Positions 1-6,357 of a stretch of DNA of 8,750 nucleotides are shown here, piece after piece. A model generated the notes under the pieces. That model had not been told where the DNA came from. It saw only the letters and a list, made by a program, of their open reading frames with translations, and searched no databases. Position 1 is the stretch's first letter; the number at the start of each line of letters is the position of its first letter. Position numbers and translations under genes: made by a program. Source of the DNA: an uncultured Dietzia sp. (GTDB taxonomy: Bacteria; Actinomycetota; Actinomycetes; Mycobacteriales; Mycobacteriaceae); contig CAMNYG010000039.1 of assembly GCA_946570335.1 (NCBI GenBank), positions 1-8,750 on the forward strand. The letters run 5' to 3'.

Positions 1-770
1 GCCGGGCCGGCCGGTGTCGCTCCCGCGGCGGCCAGGGCGGCTTGCTGTTCCTCGAGTTCCCGGGTGAGCTGCTCGACCTCGGACTCGAGGGTCTCCACCT
101 CTGCGGAAACGGAGGCGACCTGTGCTTCCGCCCCGTCCCGCCGGCCGGCGGCGTCGGAATAGCGCTGCTGGGCCTCCTCACGTGCGTCGACCGCCTCGGA
201 TTCACGCCTGGCGGCCTCGTCAGCGGCCTCGACCATGTCGCCCACGACACCGCGCTGGTCCGCCGCGGCGCGTTGAAGGTATTCCTGCCGGAGGCCGGCG
301 TCGCGGGGACCGGTGGGGTCGAGGATCGCCGAGGCCGCACCCGGCGCGGTCCCCTGCCGATGAAGCAGTCGCGAATAGTCGTCGAGAGTGCTGCGAGCCG
401 ATTCCACATCGGACTCCGCGTGGACACGTTCCTCCGCGGTGCGGTCGGCCTCGGCGATCGCACGGTCCAGATCGACCCTGGCCATCTGGAGGTCGACGAG
501 CGTCTTGTTGACCTCGTCGCGCGCGACGGCGATCTCCTCGCGATTCGCGTCGAGCCGGGCGGTGGCGTCGGCGACCGCCCGGATCAACTCACTGACGTCG
601 CCGGGAGAGACCTGCGAGGTCTCCTGAGCGGCGACGACGGGGGCCTGCACGACGGCCGATGCGGTCCCCAGCACGAGCACCGCGGCGAGGGCGGCACGCC
701 CGGGCATGCGCCCGGGGCTTCGAAGACGCCGTGCCACGTCGGCACGGCGATGCAAATGGTCGGGCTCCAC
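1..770 (-). CDS. ripA: RipA-like NlpC/P60 peptidoglycan hydrolase, N-terminal part (C-terminus beyond the left edge)
   Basis: RipA-family proteins are secreted endopeptidases that cut peptide crosslinks in peptidoglycan so that daughter cells can separate. The frame is open from the GTG at 770 to the window edge, giving 256 codons. I chose this GTG because an in-frame stop lies two codons upstream and GGAAGG sits 6 bases before it; an ATG at 707 (codon 22) is the main alternative. Residues 1-25 are Arg-rich, 26-41 form a hydrophobic signal-peptide core, and cleavage probably falls near 43-49. From about 55 onward the protein is a long charged coiled coil rich in Ala, Glu and Arg. It contains VNKTLVDL (87-94), close to the VNKAMVDV I recall in M. 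tuberculosis RipA. The catalytic NlpC/P60 domain would lie outside the window, so the enzyme assignment rests on the N-terminal pattern plus its position beside an Rv1476-like gene and acn. Confidence 0.85.
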   Translation of the reverse strand, partial: MEPDHLHRRADVARRLRSPGRMPGRAALAAVLVLGTASAVVQAPVVAAQETSQVSPGDVSELIRAVADATARLDANREEIAVARDEVNKTLVDLQMARVDLDRAIAEADRTAEERVHAESDVESARSTLDDYSRLLHRQGTAPGAASAILDPTGPRDAGLRQEYLQRAAADQRGVVGDMVEAADEAARRESEAVDAREEAQQRYSDAAGRRDGAEAQVASVSAEVETLESEVEQLTRELEEQQAALAAAGATPAGP

Positions 771-1062
771 GTTTCACCTTCCGCTGACCGCACCGAGGTG
801 CGACATCCCGCGCGACCGTGTTCGACGGGCCGCGTGGCCGAGCCGACGAAAGTACTCTCGTGGTGCCTTCCCCTGCGCCACTGGAGCCTCATGTCTGCTC
901 GGCAGAACCTTGGGTTCCTTAAGCACCGTAGGTCACAGAAAGCACATGCGAAACACAAGGTGGCAAAATACACCGCTGTAACTTAAATGGCGGCAGGAGG
1001 TTCGGCGTGTCGCAGGGAACGGAGAGTCAGCGGTCGCGACGTCGGGGGGTCGCCACGAATCG
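771..1062 (-). promoter_or_regulatory. Upstream region / possible structured 5' leader of the ripA-like gene
   Basis: This stretch of about 290 bases has no convincing gene on either strand. On the minus strand a -10-like TACGGT (930 to 925) would give a leader of about 150 bases; TAAGTT (985 to 980) is another candidate, and no clear -35 box is visible. Downstream of TACGGT several hairpins can be drawn. GAACC/GGTTC (917-913 with 909-905) has a three-base loop. CGAGA/TTTCG (860-856 with 851-847) has a GTAC loop. CGCAC/GTGCG (802-798 with 793-789) has a CTCG tetraloop and ends just before the ribosome binding site. GGTGC at 927-923 could also close over GCACC at 866-862. The hairpins are read by eye and their significance is untested. 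I do not recognise a known riboswitch class. Confidence 0.4.
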
Positions 1063-1095
1063 TCAGCTGACGCGACGTCGGAGGGCTACCACGAA
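1026..1095. repeat. 36-bp-period tandem duplication across the stop codon of the Rv1476-like gene
   Basis: Bases 1026-1059 and 1062-1095 match at 28 of 34 positions with a period of exactly 36 bases. The longest identical block is the ten-base CGCGACGTCG at 1035-1044 and 1071-1080. In the reading direction of the minus-strand gene, the gene-side copy encodes the tail FVVALRRRVS and its TGA stop. The downstream copy, in the same frame, reads FVATPRRRDR and again ends in TGA. The period is 12 codons, so the reading frame is kept. Confidence 0.8.
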
Positions 1096-1602
1096 GACGA
1101 GTACGGCAACGATCGCGAGGGCGAGAACCCCCGCCGTGAGGGCGCCCCACGGCGGCGCGGGGGCGTCCACCTTGTGGGCGAACACGGCGGCGGAGGCCAC
1201 CGGGTCGGCCTCCTCCCACGCATCGTCCTGACCGGCCTCGAGGCGGTGGCGGGAGATGGTGTCGCTGGAGCTGCCCACGAACGCGGGGGTGCGCACGAAG
1301 ATCGTCCCCTCGAACTCCTGATTGAGGAACGTCGCCAGGTCCCGGGCGTCGGTGTACACGGCGGCGGGGGCCTCGGTGTAGACGACCTTGAGGTCCAGTC
1401 CCTGGGCGGAGGCCTCCTGCACCACGGTGCGTAATCCCTCGACGAAGGGGTCGGGGGCGGAGACGCCGTCGTCGGCCAGGTCGTCGACGACGGCCTGGTA
1501 ATCGAGCCAGGATGGCACCTCTCCCATCGGTAACGACATGATGGGAAGGTCCTCGTAGGCGAGGGTCGTCACGGAATCGTCGGAGGCGTCCACGTCCGAC
1601 AT
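1063..1602 (-). CDS. Rv1476-family small membrane protein, C-terminally anchored
   Basis: The 179-residue product has an acidic, soluble N-terminal domain (about 1-150), one hydrophobic segment (about 151-172) and a short basic tail ending RRRVS. That is the layout of a C-terminally anchored membrane protein with no signal peptide. Stretches such as LDLKVVY, RDLATFL, TPAFVGS and RLEAGQD resemble the M. tuberculosis Rv1476 protein as I remember it, and its place between acn and ripA is the same. The ATG at 1602 is well supported by GAGGTGG on the minus strand (1613 to 1607), four bases upstream. The biochemical role is not established. Its steady linkage to ripA suggests a task in envelope growth or hydrolase control, which is inference. 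It probably begins a transcript that can continue into ripA. Confidence 0.85.
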   Translation of the reverse strand: MSDVDASDDSVTTLAYEDLPIMSLPMGEVPSWLDYQAVVDDLADDGVSAPDPFVEGLRTVVQEASAQGLDLKVVYTEAPAAVYTDARDLATFLNQEFEGTIFVRTPAFVGSSSDTISRHRLEAGQDDAWEEADPVASAAVFAHKVDAPAPPWGALTAGVLALAIVAVLVFVVALRRRVS

Positions 1603-1690
1603 CGTGCCACCTCGTCGTCGCCACCCCGCATCGCACGCGCCGCACGGTGCGAGATCCGCACGGCCGTCCCCACGTTCGGGCGTGCCGGGA

Positions 1691-1696
1691 CCTATA
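1691..1696 (-). promoter_or_regulatory. Candidate -10 box for the Rv1476-like / ripA transcript
   Basis: On the minus strand the sequence reads TGTATAGGT, containing TATAGG from 1696 to 1691. This resembles an actinobacterial -10 element and predicts a transcription start near 1684, about 80 bases before the ATG at 1602. No good -35 hexamer is visible. The box directly abuts the AcnR-type operator. Confidence 0.4.
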
Positions 1697-1712
1697 CAGA
1701 ACGAGCGTACTG
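1697..1712. promoter_or_regulatory. AcnR operator (16-bp imperfect inverted repeat)
   Basis: CAGAACGAGCGTACTG is an inverted repeat of CAGAAC and GTACTG around four central bases, with one half-site mismatch. From memory, C. glutamicum AcnR binds CAGAACGCTTGTACTG, and a CAGNAC-N4-GTACTG motif recurs before acn in related genera. All twelve half-site bases agree here. An acnR-like gene lies directly downstream of acn. The site would occupy about -29 to -14 of the predicted acn start, so binding should block RNA polymerase. Confidence 0.85.
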
Positions 1713-1713
1713 G

Positions 1714-1719
1714 TAAATT
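1714..1719 (+). promoter_or_regulatory. Candidate -10 box of the acn promoter
   Basis: TAAATT stands out as an AT-rich hexamer in GC-rich surroundings and fits the TANNNT pattern. It predicts a start near 1726 and an acn leader of about 120 bases. The hexamer at the usual -35 distance (CCTATA, 1691-1696) is poor, which would fit a promoter that needs an activator. The operator directly precedes the box. Confidence 0.55.
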
Positions 1720-1749
1720 GGTGACCGCAAACAGGGCTCAGGGTCCAGA

Positions 1750-1845
1750 ATGGATCCTGTGTCCGCCCCGGCGTCGCGGCCAGTGATGGACGCAATGGCA
1801 CCGGGAGGGATGACTAGCCGAAATTCACACCACGAGTGGAGCTGA
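1750..1845 (+). other. Possible 31-codon upstream ORF in the acn leader
   Basis: An ATG at 1750 opens a 31-codon frame ending in TGA at 1843-1845, one base before the acn GTG at 1847. A weak Shine-Dalgarno-like AGGG (1740-1743) lies six bases before the ATG. The frame differs from that of acn. The peptide (MDPVSAPASRP at its start) resembles nothing I know. It could couple translation to acn or be chance. Confidence 0.25.
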
Positions 1846-1846
1846 C

Positions 1847-4651
1847 GTGACAGCAAGCATTGACAGCTTTGGCGCCAAGGGAACCCTTGAGGTCGGCGAC
1901 GAGGCTTACGAGATCTACCGCCTGTCGGCGGTCGAGGGAGTCGAGAAGCTCCCCTACTCCCTCAAGGTCCTCACCGAGAACCTTCTCCGTACCGAGGACG
2001 GTGCCAACGTCACCAAGGCGCACATCGACGCCCTGGCGAATTGGGACCCCAACGCCGAGCCGGACACCGAGATCCAGTTCACGCCCGCCCGCGTGATCAT
2101 GCAGGACTTCACCGGCGTCCCCTGCGTCGTCGACCTCGCCACCATGCGCGAGGCCGTCCAGGACCTCGGCGGGGATCCCGAGCGGATCAACCCGCTCGCC
2201 CCCGCGGAGATGGTCATCGACCACTCCGTGATGATCGACGTCGCGGGCCGCCTCGACGCGCTCGAGCAGAACATGGAGCTCGAGTACGAGCGCAACCGCG
2301 AGCGCTACCAGTTCCTGCGCTGGGGCCAGACCGCCTTCGACGACTTCAAGGTCGTCCCCCCGGGCACCGGCATCGTCCACCAGGTCAACATCGAGTACCT
2401 GGCGCGCTCGGTCATGGTCCGTGGCGGACAGGCGTACCCCGACACGTGTGTGGGTACCGACTCGCACACCACGATGCAGAACGGTCTCGGTGTTCTCGGC
2501 TGGGGCGTTGGCGGAATCGAGGCCGAGGCCGCGATGCTGGGCCAGCCCATCTCGATGCTCATCCCCCGGGTCGTGGGCTTCAAGCTCACCGGCTCGATCA
2601 AGCCCGGCGTGACCGCCACCGACGTCGTTCTCACGATCACCGAGATGCTGCGTCAGCACGGAGTCGTCGGAAAGTTCGTCGAGTTCTACGGCGCCGGCGT
2701 CGCGGCTGTGCCGCTGGCCAACCGTGCGACCATCGGCAACATGAGCCCGGAGTTCGGCTCCACCTGCGCCATGTTCCCGATCGACGGCGAGACCATCGAC
2801 TACCTGCGCCTGACCGGCCGTGACGAGAAGCAGCTGGCCCTCGTCGAGGCCTACGCCAAGGAGCAGGGTATGTGGCTCGACCCGGAGGGGCCCGAGCCGG
2901 TCTTCTCCGAGTACCTCGAGCTGGACCTCGCCGATGTCGTCCCGTCTATCGCCGGCCCCAAGCGCCCGCAGGACCGTATCGAGCTCGCCGACGCCAAGAG
3001 CGCGTTCCGCAAGGACATCCACAACTACGTCCACAACGGCAGCGGTAACGACGACGTCCGCGACATGGTCGCCGAGGGTGGCGCCACCCCGCCGGTCCCC
3101 CACGGTGCGAAGCTGGCCTTCGCCGAGGAGGGTGCGGTCGTCGCCGACGCCTCCGCCGGTTCGCAGGGGCGTCCGTCGCTCCCGGTGGCCGTCGAGTCGA
3201 ACGGCGAGGGCATGGTCCTCGACCACGGCATCGTCACCATCGCCTCGATCACGTCGTGCACCAACACCTCCAACCCGTCGGTCATGATCGGCGCCGGCCT
3301 GCTGGCCCGGAAGGCCCACGAGAAGGGCCTCAAGGCCAAGCCGTGGGTCAAGACCTCCATGGCCCCGGGCTCGCAGGTCGTCACCGAGTACTACGAGCGC
3401 GCCGGCCTCTGGCCGGACCTCGAGGCCCTCGGCTTCTACCTCGTCGGCTACGGCTGCACCACCTGCATCGGTAACTCGGGACCGCTGCCGGAGGAGATCT
3501 CGAACGCCATCCAGGAATACGACCTCACCGCTACCGCGGTGCTGTCCGGTAACCGGAACTTCGAGGGCCGGATCAACCAGGACGTCAAGATGAACTACCT
3601 GGCGTCCCCGCCGCTGGTCATCGCCTACGCGATCGCCGGCACGATGGACTTCGACTTCGAGAACGACTCCCTGGGTAAGGACACAGAGGGCAACGATGTG
3701 TACCTCAAGGACATCTGGCCTTCGGGCGAAGAGATCGAGTCGACCATCAAGGCGTCCATCTCGTCCAAGGAGTACACGGAGAAGTACGCCGACGTGTTCG
3801 CCGGTGACGAGCGCTGGCGCGGACTGAGCACCCCGGACGGCAAGACCTTCGAGTGGGACGACAAGTCGACCTACGTCCGCAAGGCGCCGTACTTCGACGG
3901 CATGGAGATGGAGCCGGCTCCCGTGAAGGACATCAAGGGAGCTCGCGTCCTGGCCAAGCTCGGCGATTCGGTCACCACTGACCACATCTCGCCGGCCTCG
4001 ACCATCAAGCCGGGAACCCCGGCGGCGCAGTACCTCGACGCCAACGGAGTGGAGCGCAAGGATTACAACTCCTTCGGCTCGCGTCGTGGTAACCACGAGG
4101 TCATGATCCGTGGCACGTTCGCCAACATTCGTCTGCAGAACCAGCTGCTGGACGGCGTGTCGGGCGGCTACACCCGGGACTTCACCCAGGAGGGCTCGCC
4201 GCAGGCGTTCATCTACGACGCAGCGCAGAACTACGCGGCGCAGGACATCCCGCTCGTCGTGATCGCGGGCAAGGAGTACGGCACCGGCTCCTCGCGTGAC
4301 TGGGCCGCCAAGGGCACCCGTCTGCTGGGTGTCAAGGCCGTCATCGCCGAGTCGTTTGAGCGCATCCACCGCTCCAACCTCATCGGCATGGGCGTCATCC
4401 CGCTTCAGTTCCCCGAGGGCGAGTCGCACGAGACCCTCGGCCTGGACGGTACCGAGACCTTCGACATCTCCGGGATCGAGGAGCTGAACAACGGCACCAC
4501 GCCCAAGACCGTCAAGGTCGTGGCCACCAAGCAGAACGGTGACACGGTGGAGTTCGACGCCACCGTCCGCATCGACACCCCCGGCGAGGCGGACTACTAC
4601 CGCAACGACGGCATCCTGCAGTTCGTCCTGCGCAACATGATCAAGGGCTGA
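1847..4651 (+). CDS. acn: Aconitate hydratase A (aconitase), TCA cycle
   Basis: This cytoplasmic enzyme interconverts citrate and isocitrate through cis-aconitate and carries a [4Fe-4S] cluster. The 934-residue product has the AcnA/IRP1 layout. The cluster ligands appear as Cys471 in SCTNTSNPS and Cys537 and Cys540 in [10 protein letters not shown]; the spacings of 66 and 3 equal those recalled for E. coli AcnA and human IRP1. The C-terminal swivel domain has [12 protein letters not shown], with the substrate-binding Ser815, Ser816 and Arg817, followed by [15 protein letters not shown]. It is about 40 residues longer than E. coli AcnA; the extra length lies mainly at about 388-450, ahead of Cys471, as is usual in actinobacteria. 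The GTG start is supported by GGAG at 1838-1841 and by the family-typical N-terminus with SFGAKGTL. The AcnR-type operator upstream points to repression by the downstream gene. Confidence 0.98.
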   Translation: MTASIDSFGAKGTLEVGDEAYEIYRLSAVEGVEKLPYSLKVLTENLLRTEDGANVTKAHIDALANWDPNAEPDTEIQFTPARVIMQDFTGVPCVVDLATMREAVQDLGGDPERINPLAPAEMVIDHSVMIDVAGRLDALEQNMELEYERNRERYQFLRWGQTAFDDFKVVPPGTGIVHQVNIEYLARSVMVRGGQAYPDTCVGTDSHTTMQNGLGVLGWGVGGIEAEAAMLGQPISMLIPRVVGFKLTGSIKPGVTATDVVLTITEMLRQHGVVGKFVEFYGAGVAAVPLANRATIGNMSPEFGSTCAMFPIDGETIDYLRLTGRDEKQLALVEAYAKEQGMWLDPEGPEPVFSEYLELDLADVVPSIAGPKRPQDRIELADAKSAFRKDIHNYVHNGSGNDDVRDMVAEGGATPPVPHGAKLAFAEEGAVVADASAGSQGRPSLPVAVESNGEGMVLDHGIVTIASITSCTNTSNPSVMIGAGLLARKAHEKGLKAKPWVKTSMAPGSQVVTEYYERAGLWPDLEALGFYLVGYGCTTCIGNSGPLPEEISNAIQEYDLTATAVLSGNRNFEGRINQDVKMNYLASPPLVIAYAIAGTMDFDFENDSLGKDTEGNDVYLKDIWPSGEEIESTIKASISSKEYTEKYADVFAGDERWRGLSTPDGKTFEWDDKSTYVRKAPYFDGMEMEPAPVKDIKGARVLAKLGDSVTTDHISPASTIKPGTPAAQYLDANGVERKDYNSFGSRRGNHEVMIRGTFANIRLQNQLLDGVSGGYTRDFTQEGSPQAFIYDAAQNYAAQDIPLVVIAGKEYGTGSSRDWAAKGTRLLGVKAVIAESFERIHRSNLIGMGVIPLQFPEGESHETLGLDGTETFDISGIEELNNGTTPKTVKVVATKQNGDTVEFDATVRIDTPGEADYYRNDGILQFVLRNMIKG

Positions 4652-4667
4652 TCCCCCTTCACCTGAG

Positions 4668-4719
4668 ACGGCGGTGCGCGGTTCCTCTCGTCCCGACGAG
4701 GAGAACCTCGCACCGCCGT
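4668..4719 (+). terminator. Long intercistronic hairpin between acn and acnR
   Basis: ACGGCGGTGCG (4668-4678) pairs perfectly with CGCACCGCCGT (4709-4719). Inside, GGTTC (4680-4684) pairs with GAACC (4703-4707), and CTCGT (4687-4691) with ACGAG (4696-4700), closing on a CCCG loop. Only two mismatches and one G-U pair interrupt the stem. It begins 16 bases after the acn stop. No T-run follows, so it may be a partial terminator or an mRNA-stabilising or processing element. Confidence 0.65.
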
Positions 4720-4746
4720 GGTGTATTCGGAAGAAAGAGTTGTCAG

Positions 4747-5310
4747 ATGCCCAGGGTCAGCCAGGACCACATGGACGCCCGGCGTTACCAGATCCTCGCC
4801 GGGACGCGCGACTGCTTTGCCGAGTACGGCTTCGAGGGCGCAACAGTACGTCGCCTCGAGGAGGCCACCGGCCTGAGCCGCGGTGCGATCTTCCATCACT
4901 TCGACGACAAGGACGCACTGTTTCTGGCTCTGGCGTACGAGGACGCGGCCGCGATGGCCCGGACAGTCGCCGAACAGGGACTCGTCCAGGTGATGCGGGA
5001 GATCCTCGCGGACCCGCAGGAGTTCTCCTGGCTCGGGACCAGACTGGAGATCGCCCGCCGTATACGCACCGATCCGGCGTTTCGTGAGCGGTGGACCGAT
5101 CGACAGACCGAGCTGGACGAGGCCGTGCTGGCGCGACTGCGTGAGCAGAAGTCATCCGGTCGGATGCGGACGGACATTCCTGATGATGTCCTGCGCGTGT
5201 ATCTGAACATCGTCCTCGACGGGCTCATCACCCACCTCGCCACCGGGCGAGGAACCGAACACGTCGAGGCAATGCTCGACCTGGTGGAGGACTCGTTGCG
5301 CACCACGTGA
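4747..5310 (+). CDS. acnR: AcnR, TetR-family repressor of aconitase
   Basis: The 187-residue protein has an N-terminal TetR helix-turn-helix at about 12-60, with the recognition region ATVRRLEEATGLSRGAIFHHF (split by eye at 32-52) and then DDKDALF. The rest is a helical ligand-binding and dimerisation domain. In C. glutamicum, AcnR (188 residues as remembered) represses acn, and citrate with Mg2+ has been reported as a ligand. The gene lies 95 bases downstream of acn on the same strand, and a near-exact AcnR site precedes acn, so a negative loop on the acn-acnR unit is likely. The purine-rich GGAAGAAAGAG (4729-4739) seven bases before the ATG can serve as ribosome binding site. Some separate transcription from within the gap cannot be excluded. 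Confidence 0.93.
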   Translation: MPRVSQDHMDARRYQILAGTRDCFAEYGFEGATVRRLEEATGLSRGAIFHHFDDKDALFLALAYEDAAAMARTVAEQGLVQVMREILADPQEFSWLGTRLEIARRIRTDPAFRERWTDRQTELDEAVLARLREQKSSGRMRTDIPDDVLRVYLNIVLDGLITHLATGRGTEHVEAMLDLVEDSLRTT

Positions 5311-5312
5311 GA

Positions 5313-5344
5313 GCGCACGCTCGGGGAGGATGCCGAGCGTGCGC
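5313..5344 (+). terminator. Hairpin terminator after acnR
   Basis: GCGCACGCTCGG (5313-5324) and CCGAGCGTGCGC (5333-5344) form a perfect 12-bp stem with an 8-base loop, starting two bases after the acnR stop. No T-tract follows, which is common for actinobacterial terminators. It should separate the acn-acnR unit from the reductase gene. Confidence 0.75.
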
Positions 5345-5402
5345 CACTGCTCCGGAAGCGGCTTTCCCGTCCGGAGAAAGCGCCTGCACGATTTCGCGGG
5401 CG

Positions 5403-5408
5403 TAGGCT
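5403..5408 (+). promoter_or_regulatory. Leaderless promoter (-10 box) of the aldo/keto reductase gene
   Basis: TAGGCT fits the actinobacterial TANNNT -10 pattern and ends eight bases before the A of the ATG at 5416, so transcription would begin at or next to the start codon. No Shine-Dalgarno sequence is present to suggest otherwise. I see no clear -35 hexamer. Confidence 0.55.
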
Positions 5409-5415
5409 CGAGATC

Positions 5416-6252
5416 ATGAGTGCACACGAGGTCCCGTTCGTGCGTCTGGCAGACGGTCGAGCGATCCCCCAACTGGGATTCGGAACGTTTCAGATCGCCC
5501 CGGAAGACACCGAGAAGACAGTGTCACACGCCCTTGAGGTCGGCTACCGCCATCTGGACACCGCGCAGATGTACGGCAACGAAGCGGGCGTCGGTCGAGC
5601 TGTCGCCGCGTCAGGCTTGTCCCGTGACGACGTGTGGATCACCACCAAGCTCAACAATGCCTTCCACGACAGGGATGCCGCGATCGAGGCGACCGAGCGT
5701 TCTCTCACGGCGCTGGGTGGACGAATCGACCTGTACCTCGTTCACTGGCCACTGGCGATGCACGCCGATGTATCCCGTGTCTGGGAGGTGATGGAGGAGA
5801 TCGGCGCCCGGCCTGAGGTGGGCTCCATCGGTGTCTCGAACTTCACCTCCGCAAACCTCGACCGCCTGGCGGAGGTCGGCGCGTCCTCCCCCACGGTGAA
5901 CCAGATCGAATCGAACCCCTACTTCGTCAACGACGAGCTACGGGCGATCTGCTCGGGGCGGGGTATCGCGGTCGAGGCGTGGAGCCCTCTCGCACAGGGA
6001 GCGGTGTTCGACGATCCCCAACTGACGGCGTTGGCCCAGCAGGTCGGACGTACGGTTTCTCAGGTCGTGCTGCGGTGGACTCTGCAGCGCGGCGACATCG
6101 TGTTCCCCAAGTCGTCTGATCCGGCCCGGATGCGAGAGAACCTCGACGTTTTCGATTTCGAGCTGACCGATGAGCAGATGACGGCGATCTCGGCGCTGCA
6201 CACCGGAACCCGGTCAGGTCCGGATCCGGATGTGTTCGACTGGCGCGGGTGA
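5416..6252 (+). CDS. Aldo/keto reductase, 2,5-diketo-D-gluconate reductase-like
   Basis: This is a cytoplasmic NADPH-dependent reductase of aldehydes and ketones with a TIM-barrel fold. At 278 residues it has the usual length of the bacterial AKR5-like group. GFGTFQ is at 21-26. The catalytic tetrad is intact: Asp48 (HLDTA), Tyr53 (MYGNE), Lys78 (TTKL) and His110 (LVHWP). GVSNF is at 139-143, NQIESNP at 162-168 and EAWSPL at 187-192. The cofactor segment FPKSSDPARMREN (230-242) has the Lys, Ser and Arg that usually contact the NADPH 2'-phosphate. The segment before GVSNF reads EVGSIGVSNF where the family usually has a GKVRxIGVSNF form. The true substrate cannot be read from sequence; methylglyoxal-type or other reactive carbonyls are common for the family. 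It appears to be a single-gene unit with its own promoter. Confidence 0.93.
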   Translation: MSAHEVPFVRLADGRAIPQLGFGTFQIAPEDTEKTVSHALEVGYRHLDTAQMYGNEAGVGRAVAASGLSRDDVWITTKLNNAFHDRDAAIEATERSLTALGGRIDLYLVHWPLAMHADVSRVWEVMEEIGARPEVGSIGVSNFTSANLDRLAEVGASSPTVNQIESNPYFVNDELRAICSGRGIAVEAWSPLAQGAVFDDPQLTALAQQVGRTVSQVVLRWTLQRGDIVFPKSSDPARMRENLDVFDFELTDEQMTAISALHTGTRSGPDPDVFDWRG

Positions 6253-6261
6253 ACGCGCCGG
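6240..6261 (+). terminator. Weak hairpin spanning the reductase stop codon
   Basis: GGCGCG (6242-6247) and CGCGCC (6254-6259) pair around a six-base loop that contains the TGA. A T-G pair and a C-G pair extend the stem outward by two. There is no T-run and the stem is short, so a terminator role is only possible. Confidence 0.3.
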
Positions 6262-6345
6262 GCTGCGCCGGACCCCGGTCGGAGGGGAAGGTCGAGCCCC
6301 GGAGAGAAAATGGCGATCGCGTGACGTAGCAGGTCGGAGAGGCCC

Positions 6346-6351
6346 TAGAGT
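6346..6351 (+). promoter_or_regulatory. Leaderless promoter (-10 box) of the transporter-lyase operon
   Basis: TAGAGT lies six bases before the ATG at 6358, so the A of the ATG is the expected +1. GTGACG (6321-6326), 19 bases upstream, is a fair -35 candidate. The nearest purine-rich stretch, GGAGAGG (6335-6341), is too far from the ATG to act as a ribosome binding site, which supports a leaderless message. Confidence 0.6.
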
Positions 6352-6357
6352 CTGTCC

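Noticed and set aside
770..930. c-di-AMP (ydaO-type) riboswitch upstream of the RipA-like gene
   Set aside because: I looked for the GGGGUGAA and CCGAACCCGNCAGCU-like conserved blocks and did not find them; GGGGAAGGCACC is only a superficial echo. A covariance-model search would be decisive.
42..986. A 314-codon plus-strand frame at the left end
   Set aside because: It lies antisense to the RipA-like coding region and runs through its upstream DNA; the minus-strand frame has a signal peptide, coiled coil and ribosome binding site.
983..1801. A 272-codon minus-strand frame overlapping the Rv1476-like gene
   Set aside because: Arg/Pro/Gly-rich shadow frame; it would also run across the divergent promoter region.
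1814..4429. An 871-codon open frame on the minus strand, antisense to acn
   Set aside because: It mirrors the strongly GC-biased codon pattern of acn. Its translation is a low-complexity Arg/Val/Asp/Gly-rich sequence with no family resemblance, while the plus strand encodes an unmistakable aconitase.
5351..5381. Two TCCGGA palindromes (5351-5356 and 5370-5375) and a GCTTTC/GAAAGC inverted repeat before the reductase promoter
   Set aside because: Short, GC-typical and partly overlapping alternatives; they could be an operator, but nothing beyond position supports this.
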